Assembly: GCF_003987855.1 (NCBI RefSeq)
Contig: NZ_RXIZ01000021.1
Span: forward strand, 52,543 to 85,491
Length of the DNA: 32,949 nt
Source of the DNA: Hyphomicrobium sp.
Lineage (GTDB): Bacteria > Pseudomonadota > Alphaproteobacteria > Rhizobiales > Hyphomicrobiaceae
Direction of reading: 5' to 3'
Below the pieces are notes generated by a model that did no database searches, was not told the DNA's origin, and saw nothing but the letters and a program-made list of their open reading frames with translations. How positions within the stretch are numbered: the first letter of the stretch is position 1; every line of letters begins with the position of its first letter. This document shows, in pieces, positions 24,283-32,939 of the stretch. Position numbers and translations under genes: made by a program.

Positions 24283-25367
24283 GCCCGGACCTCGCGGAGC
24301 TGATCGCGGTCGGCCAAGAGATCGATGACATCATCGGGGACGACTTCACCGAGCGGCTTTCCTTCGGCGCTCGTGACGAGAAAGTTCTTCCTGACGCCGA
24401 CGATGCGAGCAGCAAAAGACGCAATCTTATCGGTGGCCTTGATTGTTCCGCCGTATTCGATCGAGGAGAGTTGAGGGCGCATGAGGCGCGCGGCCGACAT
24501 CACCTTGGCGCGCTGAACGTCACGCGTGAATTCGGCGACGTAGTCGGTGGCCGGATGCAAAACCAGTTCCTCGGGCGTGCCAATCTGGATGATCTGGCCG
24601 TCCTTCATGATTGCGACACGGTCCGCCAGCCGGATGGCCTCGTCGAAATCGTGCGTAATAAAAATGATCGTCTTCTTGAGAACGCTCTGCAGGCGAAGCA
24701 ATTCAGATTGCATCTCGCGCCGGATCAAGGGGTCTAGCGCCGAGAACGGCTCGTCGAGGAACCAGATCTCCGGTTCGACGGCGAGACTGCGCGCGATGCC
24801 GACACGCTGCTGCTGGCCGCCGGAGAGTTCGCGCGGATAAAACTGCTCGCGGCCATTAAGCCCAACGAGGTCGATGACTTTGCGAGCCCGTTCTTCCCGC
24901 GTCTTGCGGTCGACACCCTGCACCGAGAGCGGAAACGCGATGTTGTCTAAAACGGTCAAGTGCGGAAGCAGCGCGAAGTGCTGGAAGACCATGCCCATCC
25001 GGTGACGGCGGATTTCGATCAAAGCTTGGGGCGACGCTTTCAGGAGGTCGATGCCGTCGAGTTCAACAGAGCCCCACGTGGGCTCGATCAGTCGCGATAG
25101 GCAGCGCACCAGAGTCGACTTACCCGAGCCCGACAAACCCATCACGATGAAGTTCTCGCCGCGCTTCACTTCCAAAGACGCGTGGCGCACCGCTCCAATC
25201 AGTTTAGCCTTGGCGATTTCTTCCTCAGTCGGAGCGCCATTATGCTTGGCCATGAACGCGGCCGCGCCTTCGCCGAAGACTTTCCAAACGTCCTTGCAAA
25301 GTAACTTGACGGGACGGTCATCTTTTGCCGACAGGGCCTCATCGCGCAGCGGCGCTAGATCGTTCAT
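24279..25367 (-). CDS. proV: Glycine-betaine/proline ABC transporter ATP-binding protein
   Basis: From ATG 25367 the product is 362 residues. Walker A is GLSGSGKST, the signature is LSGGQQQRVG, and Walker B is IWFLDEPFSALD, followed by ITHDFDEA. The ABC domain includes the AFMAKHNGAPTEEEIAK insertion upstream of Walker A, characteristic of ProV/OpuAA. A degenerate CBS-like regulatory region lies at about 275-362. The frame extends upstream to 25433 without a better start. It follows proX by 122 bases that contain a stable hairpin, and overlaps proW. Confidence 0.93.
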   Translation of the reverse strand: MNDLAPLRDEALSAKDDRPVKLLCKDVWKVFGEGAAAFMAKHNGAPTEEEIAKAKLIGAVRHASLEVKRGENFIVMGLSGSGKSTLVRCLSRLIEPTWGSVELDGIDLLKASPQALIEIRRHRMGMVFQHFALLPHLTVLDNIAFPLSVQGVDRKTREERARKVIDLVGLNGREQFYPRELSGGQQQRVGIARSLAVEPEIWFLDEPFSALDPLIRREMQSELLRLQSVLKKTIIFITHDFDEAIRLADRVAIMKDGQIIQIGTPEELVLHPATDYVAEFTRDVQRAKVMSAARLMRPQLSSIEYGGTIKATDKIASFAARIVGVRKNFLVTSAEGKPLGEVVPDDVIDLLADRDQLREVRA

Positions 25368-25414
25368 CGTGACAAATGCTCCGTAGCGCGCGAGCGCTTG
25401 GCCTCGAAACGAAT

Positions 25415-25450
25415 GGGAACCGACACGCGGCACTGGCGCTGCCGGTTCCC
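25415..25450 (-). promoter_or_regulatory. Hairpin between proX and proV
   Basis: GGGAACCG at 25415-25422 and CGGTTCCC at 25443-25450 form a perfect 8-pair stem with a 20-base loop in the proX-proV gap. No T-run follows on the minus strand. Such intercistronic hairpins usually protect the upstream mRNA or give partial termination, raising binding protein over ATPase. Confidence 0.5.
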
Positions 25451-25489
25451 CTGCATCTTACTGCATTCGGATGTGCAGAATAGATCGGC

Positions 25490-26461
25490 CTATTTCGCCC
25501 ATTCCTTCCACTTCGCTTCGTTCGCGGCGATCCAAGCCGCGGCAACGTCATCGATAGACTTGCCGTCGAGATCGACTTGGCCGGACATCTTGTTCAGCTC
25601 GTCGGTATCGATCGTGTAGTTCTTTGCGACCTTGTATGCGACGGGCCACTTATCCTTCAGGCCCTTCCAGGAGTATTTCCAGATTTCGCCGTGCGGCTTG
25701 CCGCAATCGTATTTCTTGTCGGGATTCACGCCCCACTTCGCATCGGTGTAGCAAGCGGGCTCGTATTCAGGGAACTGAATCCATTCACCCTTGTACTTTG
25801 CCGGCGCCCAGTGAGGCGAATAGATCCAGAGCAAAATCGGGGCTTTGCGCTGATAGGCGGAGTCCAACTCCGCGAACATGGCGCCATCGGTGCCGGCATG
25901 AACCACGACAAACGGGAGGCCGAGGGCATCAACGCGCTCGTCGTCGAAGCCTTCCCACGTAACAGGACCGCCAAGGTAGCGTCCCTTGGGAGCTGTATCA
26001 GGCGTCGAGAATGCTTCCGCGCACTTCGGATCCTTAAGAGCTTTCCAGTCGGGAAGGCCGGGGCACTTCTCTTTCATGTATTCGGGAAACCACCATTCTT
26101 CCTTCGCCTTCGGACCTAGCGGCCCGAGACGCTCGGTCTGGCCGGTCGCATCCGAAGCCTTCATGGCCTCACGCGCGGTCGTGTCCCAGAACTCTACGCC
26201 GATATCGATATCGCCATTGGTCAGTCCGGTCGTGAGGCTCGAAAGGTAGTCTGCCGTCGGATACTCGACGTTATATCCAAGCTTGGTGAGGATGCCTCCG
26301 AGGATCTTGGCGTTGAGATTGACGCTCGTCCAATCGAAGAGCGCGATCTTCACGGGATCAGTCGATTCCGGAACGCCCGCCATGGCGTGGCCGATGCTCG
26401 CAATCGATAGGAAGGTTGCACAAACTCCACCGGCCAAAGCTCGTTTGACGGTTTGGTACAT
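25490..26461 (-). CDS. proX: Glycine-betaine/choline-type ABC transporter substrate-binding protein
   Basis: The 323-residue product starts at ATG 26461, seven bases after GGAGG. Residues 1-28 form a signal peptide ending HAMAG. The OpuAC domain follows (KIALFDWTSVNLNAKILGGIL, DIDIGVEFWDTTAREAM). Several Trp residues, including EEWWFPEY and YSPHWAPAKYKGEW, could supply the aromatic cage for a quaternary amine. Two Cys residues at CPGLPDWKALKDPKC may form a disulfide. The substrate may be betaine, choline, proline or carnitine. It is the first gene of the proX-proV-proW operon, with a 248-base promoter region upstream. Confidence 0.9.
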   Translation of the reverse strand: MYQTVKRALAGGVCATFLSIASIGHAMAGVPESTDPVKIALFDWTSVNLNAKILGGILTKLGYNVEYPTADYLSSLTTGLTNGDIDIGVEFWDTTAREAMKASDATGQTERLGPLGPKAKEEWWFPEYMKEKCPGLPDWKALKDPKCAEAFSTPDTAPKGRYLGGPVTWEGFDDERVDALGLPFVVVHAGTDGAMFAELDSAYQRKAPILLWIYSPHWAPAKYKGEWIQFPEYEPACYTDAKWGVNPDKKYDCGKPHGEIWKYSWKGLKDKWPVAYKVAKNYTIDTDELNKMSGQVDLDGKSIDDVAAAWIAANEAKWKEWAK

Positions 26462-26642
26462 AGGTAGCCTCCAAGCCACTTCGTTTGAGATGAACGACTA
26501 AGGTGAGACGAGAGAACTTTCCTGAGAGTGATGATTTTTGAATTATGCTATCGCCTTAGCGAAGCGTACAAGGCCAAATTCAGAGCAGTTGCCGGAAATT
26601 CAGGCGGCATTCGTGCGAATAAAAATTTCATAATGCGCCGCC

Positions 26643-26678
26643 GCAAACGCACTAATCATCGGCGCGCGTTTGCTTTTT
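26643..26678 (+). terminator. Plus-strand intrinsic terminator without a visible upstream gene
   Basis: GCAAACGC at 26643-26650 pairs with GCGTTTGC at 26666-26673 over a 15-base loop, followed by TTTTT at 26674-26678. On the minus strand no T-run follows. No plus-strand gene lies upstream in the proX promoter region, so it may end a small RNA starting within about 26465-26640. Confidence 0.5.
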
Positions 26679-26709
26679 GCTCATTGCTGCAAATGCGATG
26701 TGTGCACTG

Positions 26710-27426
26710 CTAAGCGCGAATGGCGCGAACGAAATTGCGATAGATTTTTTCCGCGCCGGTCGTGAAGCTTGACATGTGCGTTTCGGCAGCTGCCGCCATG
26801 CGGGGCAGCGCATCAGCGCCATTCGTTCTCTCGAGCGCTGAGGCGTACGCGGGAATCTTGGCCCAATCCGAAATCGTGCTTTCTTCGATTTCGACATGAT
26901 ATTGCATGCTCCACGCGCGGTCACCGACGCGCATGGCTTGGCAAGGACATGTGTCCGACTTAGCGAGGACCACGGCATCTTCCGGAGGCTGGGCAACGCG
27001 CACCGAATGCCATTGGACGGCTTTGAAGCTTTTCGGTAGTTCGCTGAACACAGGGTCGCTGGCCGCTGCGTCCGTCGCCATCACATCGAGGATGCCGATT
27101 TCCGGAGGGCGTTGCGGTCCACACGTGCCGCCAAGCGCATCAGCGAGAAGTTGATGACCAAGGCATAGACCCATGAACGGCTTCTGCAGATCACGCACCC
27201 ACCGGCGGATGGCGCGCTTCTCATCGACGAGCCACGGGCACTCCTCGACATCCCAGACATCCATCGGGCCGCCCATGACCCAGAGCGCGTCGTAGCGGTC
27301 GAGGTCGGGAATTGATTCTCCCTCATCGAGTTCAATGGCGTCCCAGGCGATGCCATCGGCCGCGAAGAACCGGCGGAAAATCCCTGGATGCTCACAGGCG
27401 ACGTGCTGAAAGACGAGAAAGCGCAT
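26710..27426 (-). CDS. Class-I glutamine amidotransferase-like protein
   Basis: From ATG 27426 the product is 238 residues of the GuaA-like amidotransferase class. The nucleophile Cys is in FMGLCLGHQLLADALGG and the His-Glu pair lies in SMQYHVEIEES. The N-terminal part has FLVFQHVACEHPGIFRRFF and DALWVMGGPMDVWD. There is no fused synthase domain, so the acceptor is unknown. Some members act on gamma-glutamyl compounds. A GTG at 27453 is a possible alternative start. No obvious partner gene is adjacent. Confidence 0.85.
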   Translation of the reverse strand: MRFLVFQHVACEHPGIFRRFFAADGIAWDAIELDEGESIPDLDRYDALWVMGGPMDVWDVEECPWLVDEKRAIRRWVRDLQKPFMGLCLGHQLLADALGGTCGPQRPPEIGILDVMATDAAASDPVFSELPKSFKAVQWHSVRVAQPPEDAVVLAKSDTCPCQAMRVGDRAWSMQYHVEIEESTISDWAKIPAYASALERTNGADALPRMAAAAETHMSSFTTGAEKIYRNFVRAIRA

Positions 27427-27797
27427 GGGTAGCCCCCGGTTAGCTTCGTTCACTCGGTGCGTGCAACGAGGAAATCAGATCTCGTCTCTGGAAACAATGT
27501 TTCCCTGCTGTAGATGTCGCCCGGCCATTGCAGCGTGGTCGACCAGGCTGTCATCGCGGCGTTGAGCTTATCGCGTAGCGATATCTTCCAGGGCGCGATC
27601 GGGGTTCGACCGCGGGAGATTTGCGAACGATTTCCGTGGCGTCGCAGAACTGTCATACGCATCGACCAAGCTAAATCGTCTCCTCCGCCATGCCTGCACG
27701 GCCAAGCGTGCCGCCTGTCGGAGAATGACGACCTCGCCTTCGCGCTCGTGTGCGGGCGGCGATGAGACAAGCGGCGTTCGGAGGAGGCTGAGATCCC
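27427..27797. other. Divergent intergenic region upstream of the CorA-like gene
   Basis: About 370 bases without a convincing gene. It contains the palindrome GGAAAC-AAT-GTTTCC at 27490-27504 close to the amidotransferase start. Frames on both strands in 27514-27790 are Arg-rich and have no motif. AGGAGG occurs about 12 bases ahead of the CorA-like start. Confidence 0.45.
27490..27504. promoter_or_regulatory. Palindrome in the amidotransferase/CorA-like divergent region
   Basis: GGAAAC-AAT-GTTTCC is a perfect 6+3+6 inverted repeat 64 bases upstream of the amidotransferase start. It is a candidate operator only; no adjacent regulator gene is present. Confidence 0.3.
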
Positions 27798-29474
27798 ATG
27801 CTCGACGAAGTTCGATCTGAGAGTATCTCTGCTGGCGAGGGCGTCCGCCGCACCTCGGCGGACGTGGGCATCGGGCAATTTCGCCAGATTCTGCTCTGGC
27901 CAATCGAACTCGTAACGCCGACCCCGGAGCCGGTTCATCACGACTATGCAGCGCTTCTGTCGAAGCTTGGCCCGCATAATCCGTGGAAGGTGATCGATGA
28001 TGAGTTCACCGGCGATCCTAAGGATTTTCAAGAGCGCCACTACAATGAGTTCGTGACGTTCCTTCCCCCTGTCCAGCGATTTCTCTACGGCAGCGGCGAA
28101 AGCAAAGTTGCCGGTTCGATAAATGCGCACAGTCCGATCACCACGTTCCGCCGCACCGATATCACAGCGGTGCGCGTGGTGCTGACACCAGGCTCCAAGC
28201 CGGTGACGCTCAACATCGCGCATGTCGATCTCTACTTCTTCTACGAGATCGACGTAGCGATCTTGGCGCTCGAACTCTATTCGGACGATATCAATCTCGC
28301 CGAAGTTCAGGATGTGATGTTCCGGCTTGGCCGCACGCATCCGGCGTATTGGGAGCCGTCGGGCGCGGCGGGGCATTGTCCCGTGAAGGTCGAGTTCCTG
28401 TCAGGCGACGGAGCCGTCGTCGTGGCATCCGACTACGACGATCGTGAGAAATTCCTGGCGCAGGTTTGCACGAGGCGCGCCGCACGCGTCGCTGCGCACT
28501 GGCAATATCTTCTTTCGCCATTGGTACCGCATCATTCGGATTTGCCAGGTGAGCTTCGCTACAAGCAGCTCGAGTATTACCGCATGCCGCAAATGGCGCT
28601 CATCGCCACGAAAGGTGGCCAAGAGCTGACGCGCGCCGACTACGTGCGGCTCGCGTTCGCCTCAGGACCGGGAGATTGCTCCGAGCTGCCGTTCTCGCAA
28701 CGGCATCTTGAAGACTTCGAAGAACGATATTGCTACGACCGCTACTTCGGGCAACACAACGAGATCGAATGGCCGCAAAGCCGATACATGTCGTGCGGGC
28801 ATGCCCTCGTGGTCACCGGAAGTGCCGACAATCCGTTCTTCGTGGATCCGAAGCACGGCTGTCTCAACAGCTTCCGGCACGAGCATTTTCTCGTCTTCCT
28901 GATTGCGCATTTTCATAAAGCCACGCTTCTGATGTTTTCCGATCGCCTCACGGGGGCGATGAGCCGCCTCGACGTCCAGAACAAGAACGCCATTGCGGCG
29001 TTTAGATCGGCGTCGCGCCGGGCGCTGCAGACTTTCCTGCGGTTCACGCACCGCTACTGGTTTCATTCGGTGAGCAACCAGACACAGGCCCACGACATCT
29101 TTGCACTTTGCCGGCGCCACTTGGAGATCGATCGGCTCTTCGACGACATCCGACAAGAAATCCAAGAGATGAGCGAATTCCTCGAGAACGAGGCGATGCG
29201 CAAGCAGAGCGATACGGTCACACGCCTGACGGTTGTCACGACACTGGGCCTCGTCGGCACGACGGTGACTGGGTTCCTCGGGATGAATCTTCTCGACTGG
29301 GCCAATCAGACGGCGAGCTGGCGCATCCAGGCGTTCCTGATCGTGCTCATTCCGACGATCCTGCTGACGCTCATCACCATCGCGAAATCGCGCGTGTTAT
29401 CGGACATGATGGAATCGTTGTCGGATGGCACGGCGACCTGGGTGCCGAAGTTTCTACGAACGCGGAAGTCCTGA
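27798..29474 (+). CDS. Large CorA-like membrane protein with long unassigned N-terminal part
   Basis: The 558-residue product begins at ATG 27798 with AGGAGG about 12 bases upstream. Its C-terminal end matches the CorA fold: long helices (about 400-470, including DRLFDDIRQEIQEMSEFLENEA), then a first membrane segment ending in GFLGMN, the Gly-Met-Asn signature of CorA Mg2+/Co2+ channels, and a second one (AFLIVLIPTILLTLITIA). The N-terminal part of about 440 residues is unusually long and acidic-aromatic, with WPIELVTPTPEPVHHDY near the start and HPAYWEPSGAAGHCPVKVEF in the middle, and I cannot assign it. Divalent-metal transport is the family-based guess. The next gene follows 80 bases later. 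Confidence 0.75.
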   Translation: MLDEVRSESISAGEGVRRTSADVGIGQFRQILLWPIELVTPTPEPVHHDYAALLSKLGPHNPWKVIDDEFTGDPKDFQERHYNEFVTFLPPVQRFLYGSGESKVAGSINAHSPITTFRRTDITAVRVVLTPGSKPVTLNIAHVDLYFFYEIDVAILALELYSDDINLAEVQDVMFRLGRTHPAYWEPSGAAGHCPVKVEFLSGDGAVVVASDYDDREKFLAQVCTRRAARVAAHWQYLLSPLVPHHSDLPGELRYKQLEYYRMPQMALIATKGGQELTRADYVRLAFASGPGDCSELPFSQRHLEDFEERYCYDRYFGQHNEIEWPQSRYMSCGHALVVTGSADNPFFVDPKHGCLNSFRHEHFLVFLIAHFHKATLLMFSDRLTGAMSRLDVQNKNAIAAFRSASRRALQTFLRFTHRYWFHSVSNQTQAHDIFALCRRHLEIDRLFDDIRQEIQEMSEFLENEAMRKQSDTVTRLTVVTTLGLVGTTVTGFLGMNLLDWANQTASWRIQAFLIVLIPTILLTLITIAKSRVLSDMMESLSDGTATWVPKFLRTRKS

Positions 29475-29554
29475 CCGGACGTCTCACGACGGTGCTATGC
29501 GCGACGGTCACGAGGCCAGATCAATCTTTCGAACATCAGGGGCATGTGAAATCA

Positions 29555-31384
29555 ATGCTGAAGAGGTACGTCGCGCTTTTTCTCGTGACCGCGTTTGTTG
29601 GCGCGGCGTCAGCCGCGGCTCAGGATGCCAAGCATAACGTCGTGCTCTTCGTTCCCGATGGGCTGCGGCGAGAGTTGGTGACGCACGAGACGGCGCCGAC
29701 TTTCGCGGAGATCCGGGACAAGGGCGTCAATTTCGTCAACAGCCATTCGCTTTTTCCAACCTTCACGATGCCGAACTCGAGCGGCATGGCGACGGGACAT
29801 TACCTCGGCGACACCGGCGTGTTCGGTAACGTTCTCTACGCGGGCTTCCCGATCCAGACGGCCGCCTCCCAGCGCCTCGCCTTCATCGAAAACGATGGCA
29901 TCCTGGGCGACATCGACAATCACTTCGCGGGCAACTTCATCGATGAAGAGACGATTTTGCATGTCGCGCACCGGTCAGGTTTCAACACCGCGGCGATCGG
30001 CAAAATCGGGCCGACGCTCGTTTTTGACCACACATCGCGCGGCGGTGGCGAAAGCGTCATCATCGACGACGCGACGGGCACGCCAGCTGGCATCCCTCTT
30101 GCCCCTTGGGTGAGCGAAGGCTTGGTGCGCGAAGGTTTGCCGGCGGAGGCGCCTGGCCGGCTGACGAACAAAGACCACGGCGACTTCAAAACGCCGGGTA
30201 CCCGGGATGCCAACGTTGTGCAGCAGGGCTATTTCGCATCGGTCCTGACGGACGTGGTGCTGCCGAAATTCAAGGCGGACGGCAAACCTTTCGTCGTCGT
30301 GTTTTGGTCGCGCGATCCCGACGGCTCGCAGCACAATCAAGGTGACAGCTTCTTGAGATTGGAGCCCGGCATCAACGGGCCGACCTCGATGGCCGCCATA
30401 CGCAACGCCGACTCCAACCTGGCGAGCATCCGTCGAACTCTGCAAAAGCTGGGGCTCGCGGAGACGACAAACATCATCGTGTCGTCGGATCACGGCTTCT
30501 CGACCATCTCCAAGCAAAGCCAGACGAGCGAAGCGGCTAAGCAGAGCTATCCCACCGTGCCTGCGCTTCTGCTGCCGCCGGGCTTTCTCGCCATCGATCT
30601 TGCGGCCGCACTCGATATGCCGCTTTACGATCCCGACAACGGCAATGCCAAGGTCGAGCGCGGCCAATATCCAACCGATGCCAACGGGTACATCGGCGAG
30701 GATGCGAACGCGCCCAAGGTTGTCGTTGCAGCCAACGGCGGCTCCGACCTCGTCTATATCCCGAGTGGCGATCGCGCGCTTGCGCAGCGAACGATCGACT
30801 CGCTGTTGGCGCAGGACTACGTCAGCGGAATTTTCGTCGACGACGATCTCGGCAGTTTCGCGGGAACGCTGCCCTTAAGCGCGATCAACCTCAAGGGCGC
30901 CGCGCAAATGCTGCGGCCATCGATTGTCGTCAACTTCAAAAGTTTCTCGACTGGCTGCTCGATCCCGACGACGTGCGCCGTCGAAGTTGCGGACACGGGA
31001 CTGCAGCAAGGCCAAGGCATGCACGGCAGTTTCAATCGCGGCGATACCGCGAATTTCATGGCGGCCTTCGGCCCGGACTTCAAACAATCCTTCGTCGACG
31101 AGGCACCGGCGAGCAATGCCGACATCGGCAAGACGATTGCCGCGATCCTGGGGTTGCTGCCAACCAGTCACGGCAAACTTGTGGGGCGGCCACTCGCGGA
31201 GGCGTTCCCCAACGGCGCGATGCCGAAATGGGAGCGCAAGACGCTGACGTCGCAGCCATCGGCGTCGGGCTTGCGGACCATTTTGAATTATCAAATCTCA
31301 GGCGAGACGAAATATTTCGATGCCGCCGGCTTCGAAGGGCGAACGGTGGGGCTTCACGCGGATGCGCCGCTGACGGGCGAGTAA
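29555..31384 (+). CDS. Secreted type-I phosphodiesterase / nucleotide pyrophosphatase (alkaline phosphatase superfamily)
   Basis: From ATG 29555 the product is 609 residues, with a signal peptide MLKRYVALFLVTAFVGAASA; a GTG at 29546 is nearly equivalent, and the frame open further upstream overlaps the CorA-like gene and is noise. The metal/nucleophile motifs of the family are present: VLFVPDGLRRE (Asp), SLFPTFTMPNSSGMATGH (nucleophile Thr in TFTMPN), a WSRDPDGSQHN block (Asp, His), VSSDHGFS (Asp-His) and GMHGSF (His). The enzyme would hydrolyse phosphodiester or pyrophosphate bonds of nucleotides or lipid headgroups in the periplasm. The substrate is unknown. It may be cotranscribed with the CorA-like gene. 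Confidence 0.85.
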   Translation: MLKRYVALFLVTAFVGAASAAAQDAKHNVVLFVPDGLRRELVTHETAPTFAEIRDKGVNFVNSHSLFPTFTMPNSSGMATGHYLGDTGVFGNVLYAGFPIQTAASQRLAFIENDGILGDIDNHFAGNFIDEETILHVAHRSGFNTAAIGKIGPTLVFDHTSRGGGESVIIDDATGTPAGIPLAPWVSEGLVREGLPAEAPGRLTNKDHGDFKTPGTRDANVVQQGYFASVLTDVVLPKFKADGKPFVVVFWSRDPDGSQHNQGDSFLRLEPGINGPTSMAAIRNADSNLASIRRTLQKLGLAETTNIIVSSDHGFSTISKQSQTSEAAKQSYPTVPALLLPPGFLAIDLAAALDMPLYDPDNGNAKVERGQYPTDANGYIGEDANAPKVVVAANGGSDLVYIPSGDRALAQRTIDSLLAQDYVSGIFVDDDLGSFAGTLPLSAINLKGAAQMLRPSIVVNFKSFSTGCSIPTTCAVEVADTGLQQGQGMHGSFNRGDTANFMAAFGPDFKQSFVDEAPASNADIGKTIAAILGLLPTSHGKLVGRPLAEAFPNGAMPKWERKTLTSQPSASGLRTILNYQISGETKYFDAAGFEGRTVGLHADAPLTGE

Positions 31385-31428
31385 CCCCAGACGCTCAAAC
31401 GCCAGTCGACGTTGGGCGAGCCGCAAAC

Positions 31429-32610
31429 TCACATGATCTTCGTCGTGACGGCCAGGGTGCGGCTGGCGCTTGAGATCGCGGCTTCGTCCTCGCCTTTGGC
31501 GACGCTCATGTCGTTGCCGCGCCAGACGAACGTATTTCCGGCCCAGCCTTCTACCCACAGCACCGGGAGGAGGGCGTCACGCAGCATCCAAACGAGGGGC
31601 GAATGCAGGCGCATTTGCCAGCCGGCTACGCGTGCAAGAAGTGCTTCGGCGCCGAACCAGACGCCGATGTAGGCCAGCAGCGCCATGAGGGGATCCACAT
31701 CGAAGCCTGCAGCGGCAATCATTGCGGCCATCGCTGGCAGCGAACATCCGGAGAGAATTTCGGGCGCGTAAAAAATCGGGAACGTCGCGCGCCGCAGCCG
31801 CGCCCAACGCACCTGACGATCCCAAACTTGCGCGATCGAGCGGGGCCCGAGCGGCTGCTCGAAGGGACGATCGACAAGACGGACGTCGAGCCCATTGGCG
31901 CGCACGATCTTCGTCGCGGCCGCGTCCTCGGCGATCTCGGCACCCAGCGCCTCGATACCGCCGGCATCATCGAGAATGTCGCGACGCCACAGCATCGACT
32001 TGCCCTGGGCGAACCCAAACCCAATCGTATCGGCTGCGATTTGCCAGCGCGCTTGGTAGGTGTTGAGGAACGCGCATTCAAGTTCCGCCCAAAACCCGAC
32101 CGGGTGACTGCCGACCGGCGGTGAGCAGACCAAGCCGACGCCCGCGCCGAAGCTGCGAAAGAGGTCTTCGAGATAGCGAGACGGCATCAGCACGTTGTTG
32201 TCGGCGAGCACAATCCAATCGTGGCGCGCGGCGGCCCAGCCTTTGACGATGTTGTTGAGCTTCGGATTGCTGGTCGGCCGGTCGTCGCCGATGAGCAAGC
32301 GAGCTTCGATATGCGGATATTCGGCCATCAGTTTGCGGACGAGAGGGACTGCCGCGTCGTCGTCGCGCGCCGCGCAGAAGATAATCTCGTAATCGGTGGC
32401 ATCGAGTTCGAACGTCGACCGCAAAGTCATTTCGTCGAAGTGATCGATGCCGCAGACGGGCCGAACGATGCTGACCGGCTCGACGCTTCGTTCGCCCATG
32501 CGGTTGCGTGGACGGGACACGCGATAGAGAGCGAGGGCGACTGTTACGAGGTGCGTCGAAGCCGCCAATAAGCAGAAGACCAGAGCCGCCGTCACAATAA
32601 GATCGGCCAT
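31429..32610 (-). CDS. Ceramide-glucosyltransferase-like GT21 family glycosyltransferase
   Basis: The 393-residue product starts at ATG 32610, with GGAGGAG just upstream. A membrane segment at about 5-29 anchors it, and the cytoplasmic GT-A domain contains VSIVRPVCGID, CAARDDDAA (first Asp motif), IVLADNNVLM (second), EIAEDAAATK (third) and the signature WDRQVRWARLRR, equal to (Q/R)xxRW of GT21. Further membrane segments lie at about 285-340. GT21 enzymes glycosylate ceramide or diacylglycerol; alphaproteobacterial members make glycosyl-lipids. The precise lipid is unknown. The convergent phosphodiesterase gene ends 44 bases away. Confidence 0.88.
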   Translation of the reverse strand: MADLIVTAALVFCLLAASTHLVTVALALYRVSRPRNRMGERSVEPVSIVRPVCGIDHFDEMTLRSTFELDATDYEIIFCAARDDDAAVPLVRKLMAEYPHIEARLLIGDDRPTSNPKLNNIVKGWAAARHDWIVLADNNVLMPSRYLEDLFRSFGAGVGLVCSPPVGSHPVGFWAELECAFLNTYQARWQIAADTIGFGFAQGKSMLWRRDILDDAGGIEALGAEIAEDAAATKIVRANGLDVRLVDRPFEQPLGPRSIAQVWDRQVRWARLRRATFPIFYAPEILSGCSLPAMAAMIAAAGFDVDPLMALLAYIGVWFGAEALLARVAGWQMRLHSPLVWMLRDALLPVLWVEGWAGNTFVWRGNDMSVAKGEDEAAISSASRTLAVTTKIM

Positions 32611-32819
32611 TGCTCCTCCGTGGAAATAAATGAAATTGCTGCATTCCAGGATTCAATGAAATATCGACGACGGTTGCACGACAGCTTTGCGACAACCAGC
32701 AGGAATGCGCGCCAGCTGGCCCTCGTCCACACATAATGGCCTCTTCCTGCGGCAATCACGCAATTCTGGTGCGCTCGACGACTCGCGTTCGGCGAACCAA
32801 TGGGCATGATTCTTTCTTG

Positions 32820-32858
32820 GCGCCAGCGACTCCCCTGCGCGGAGCCGGCCGCTGGCGC
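32820..32858. repeat. GC-rich inverted repeat
   Basis: GCGCCAGCG at 32820-32828 and CGCTGGCGC at 32850-32858 pair perfectly. Inside, CTCC at 32830-32833 can pair with GGAG at 32841-32844, giving a two-tier hairpin. A-rich rather than T-rich sequence follows on both strands, so a standard terminator is unlikely. Confidence 0.5.
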
Positions 32859-32881
32859 GAAAAGAATAAAGCGAAGGGGCA

Positions 32882-32939
32882 GATCGGCGACGCCTCGCGT
32901 TTTTCTATTCCTTGTTTCGGGATGCAGCCTTCGCCGATC
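32882..32939. repeat. Inverted repeat with long loop at the window edge
   Basis: GATCGGCGA at 32882-32890 and TCGCCGATC at 32931-32939 pair perfectly around 40 bases that include TTTTTC. It lies 24 bases from the previous hairpin. Together they could be two stems of one structured RNA, or chance in GC-rich DNA. Confidence 0.35.

Noticed and set aside
27450-28376. A 308-residue minus-strand open frame
   Set aside because: It lies antisense to the start of the CorA-like gene; it is Arg-rich, has no motif, and the plus-strand frame has membrane segments and a GMN signature.
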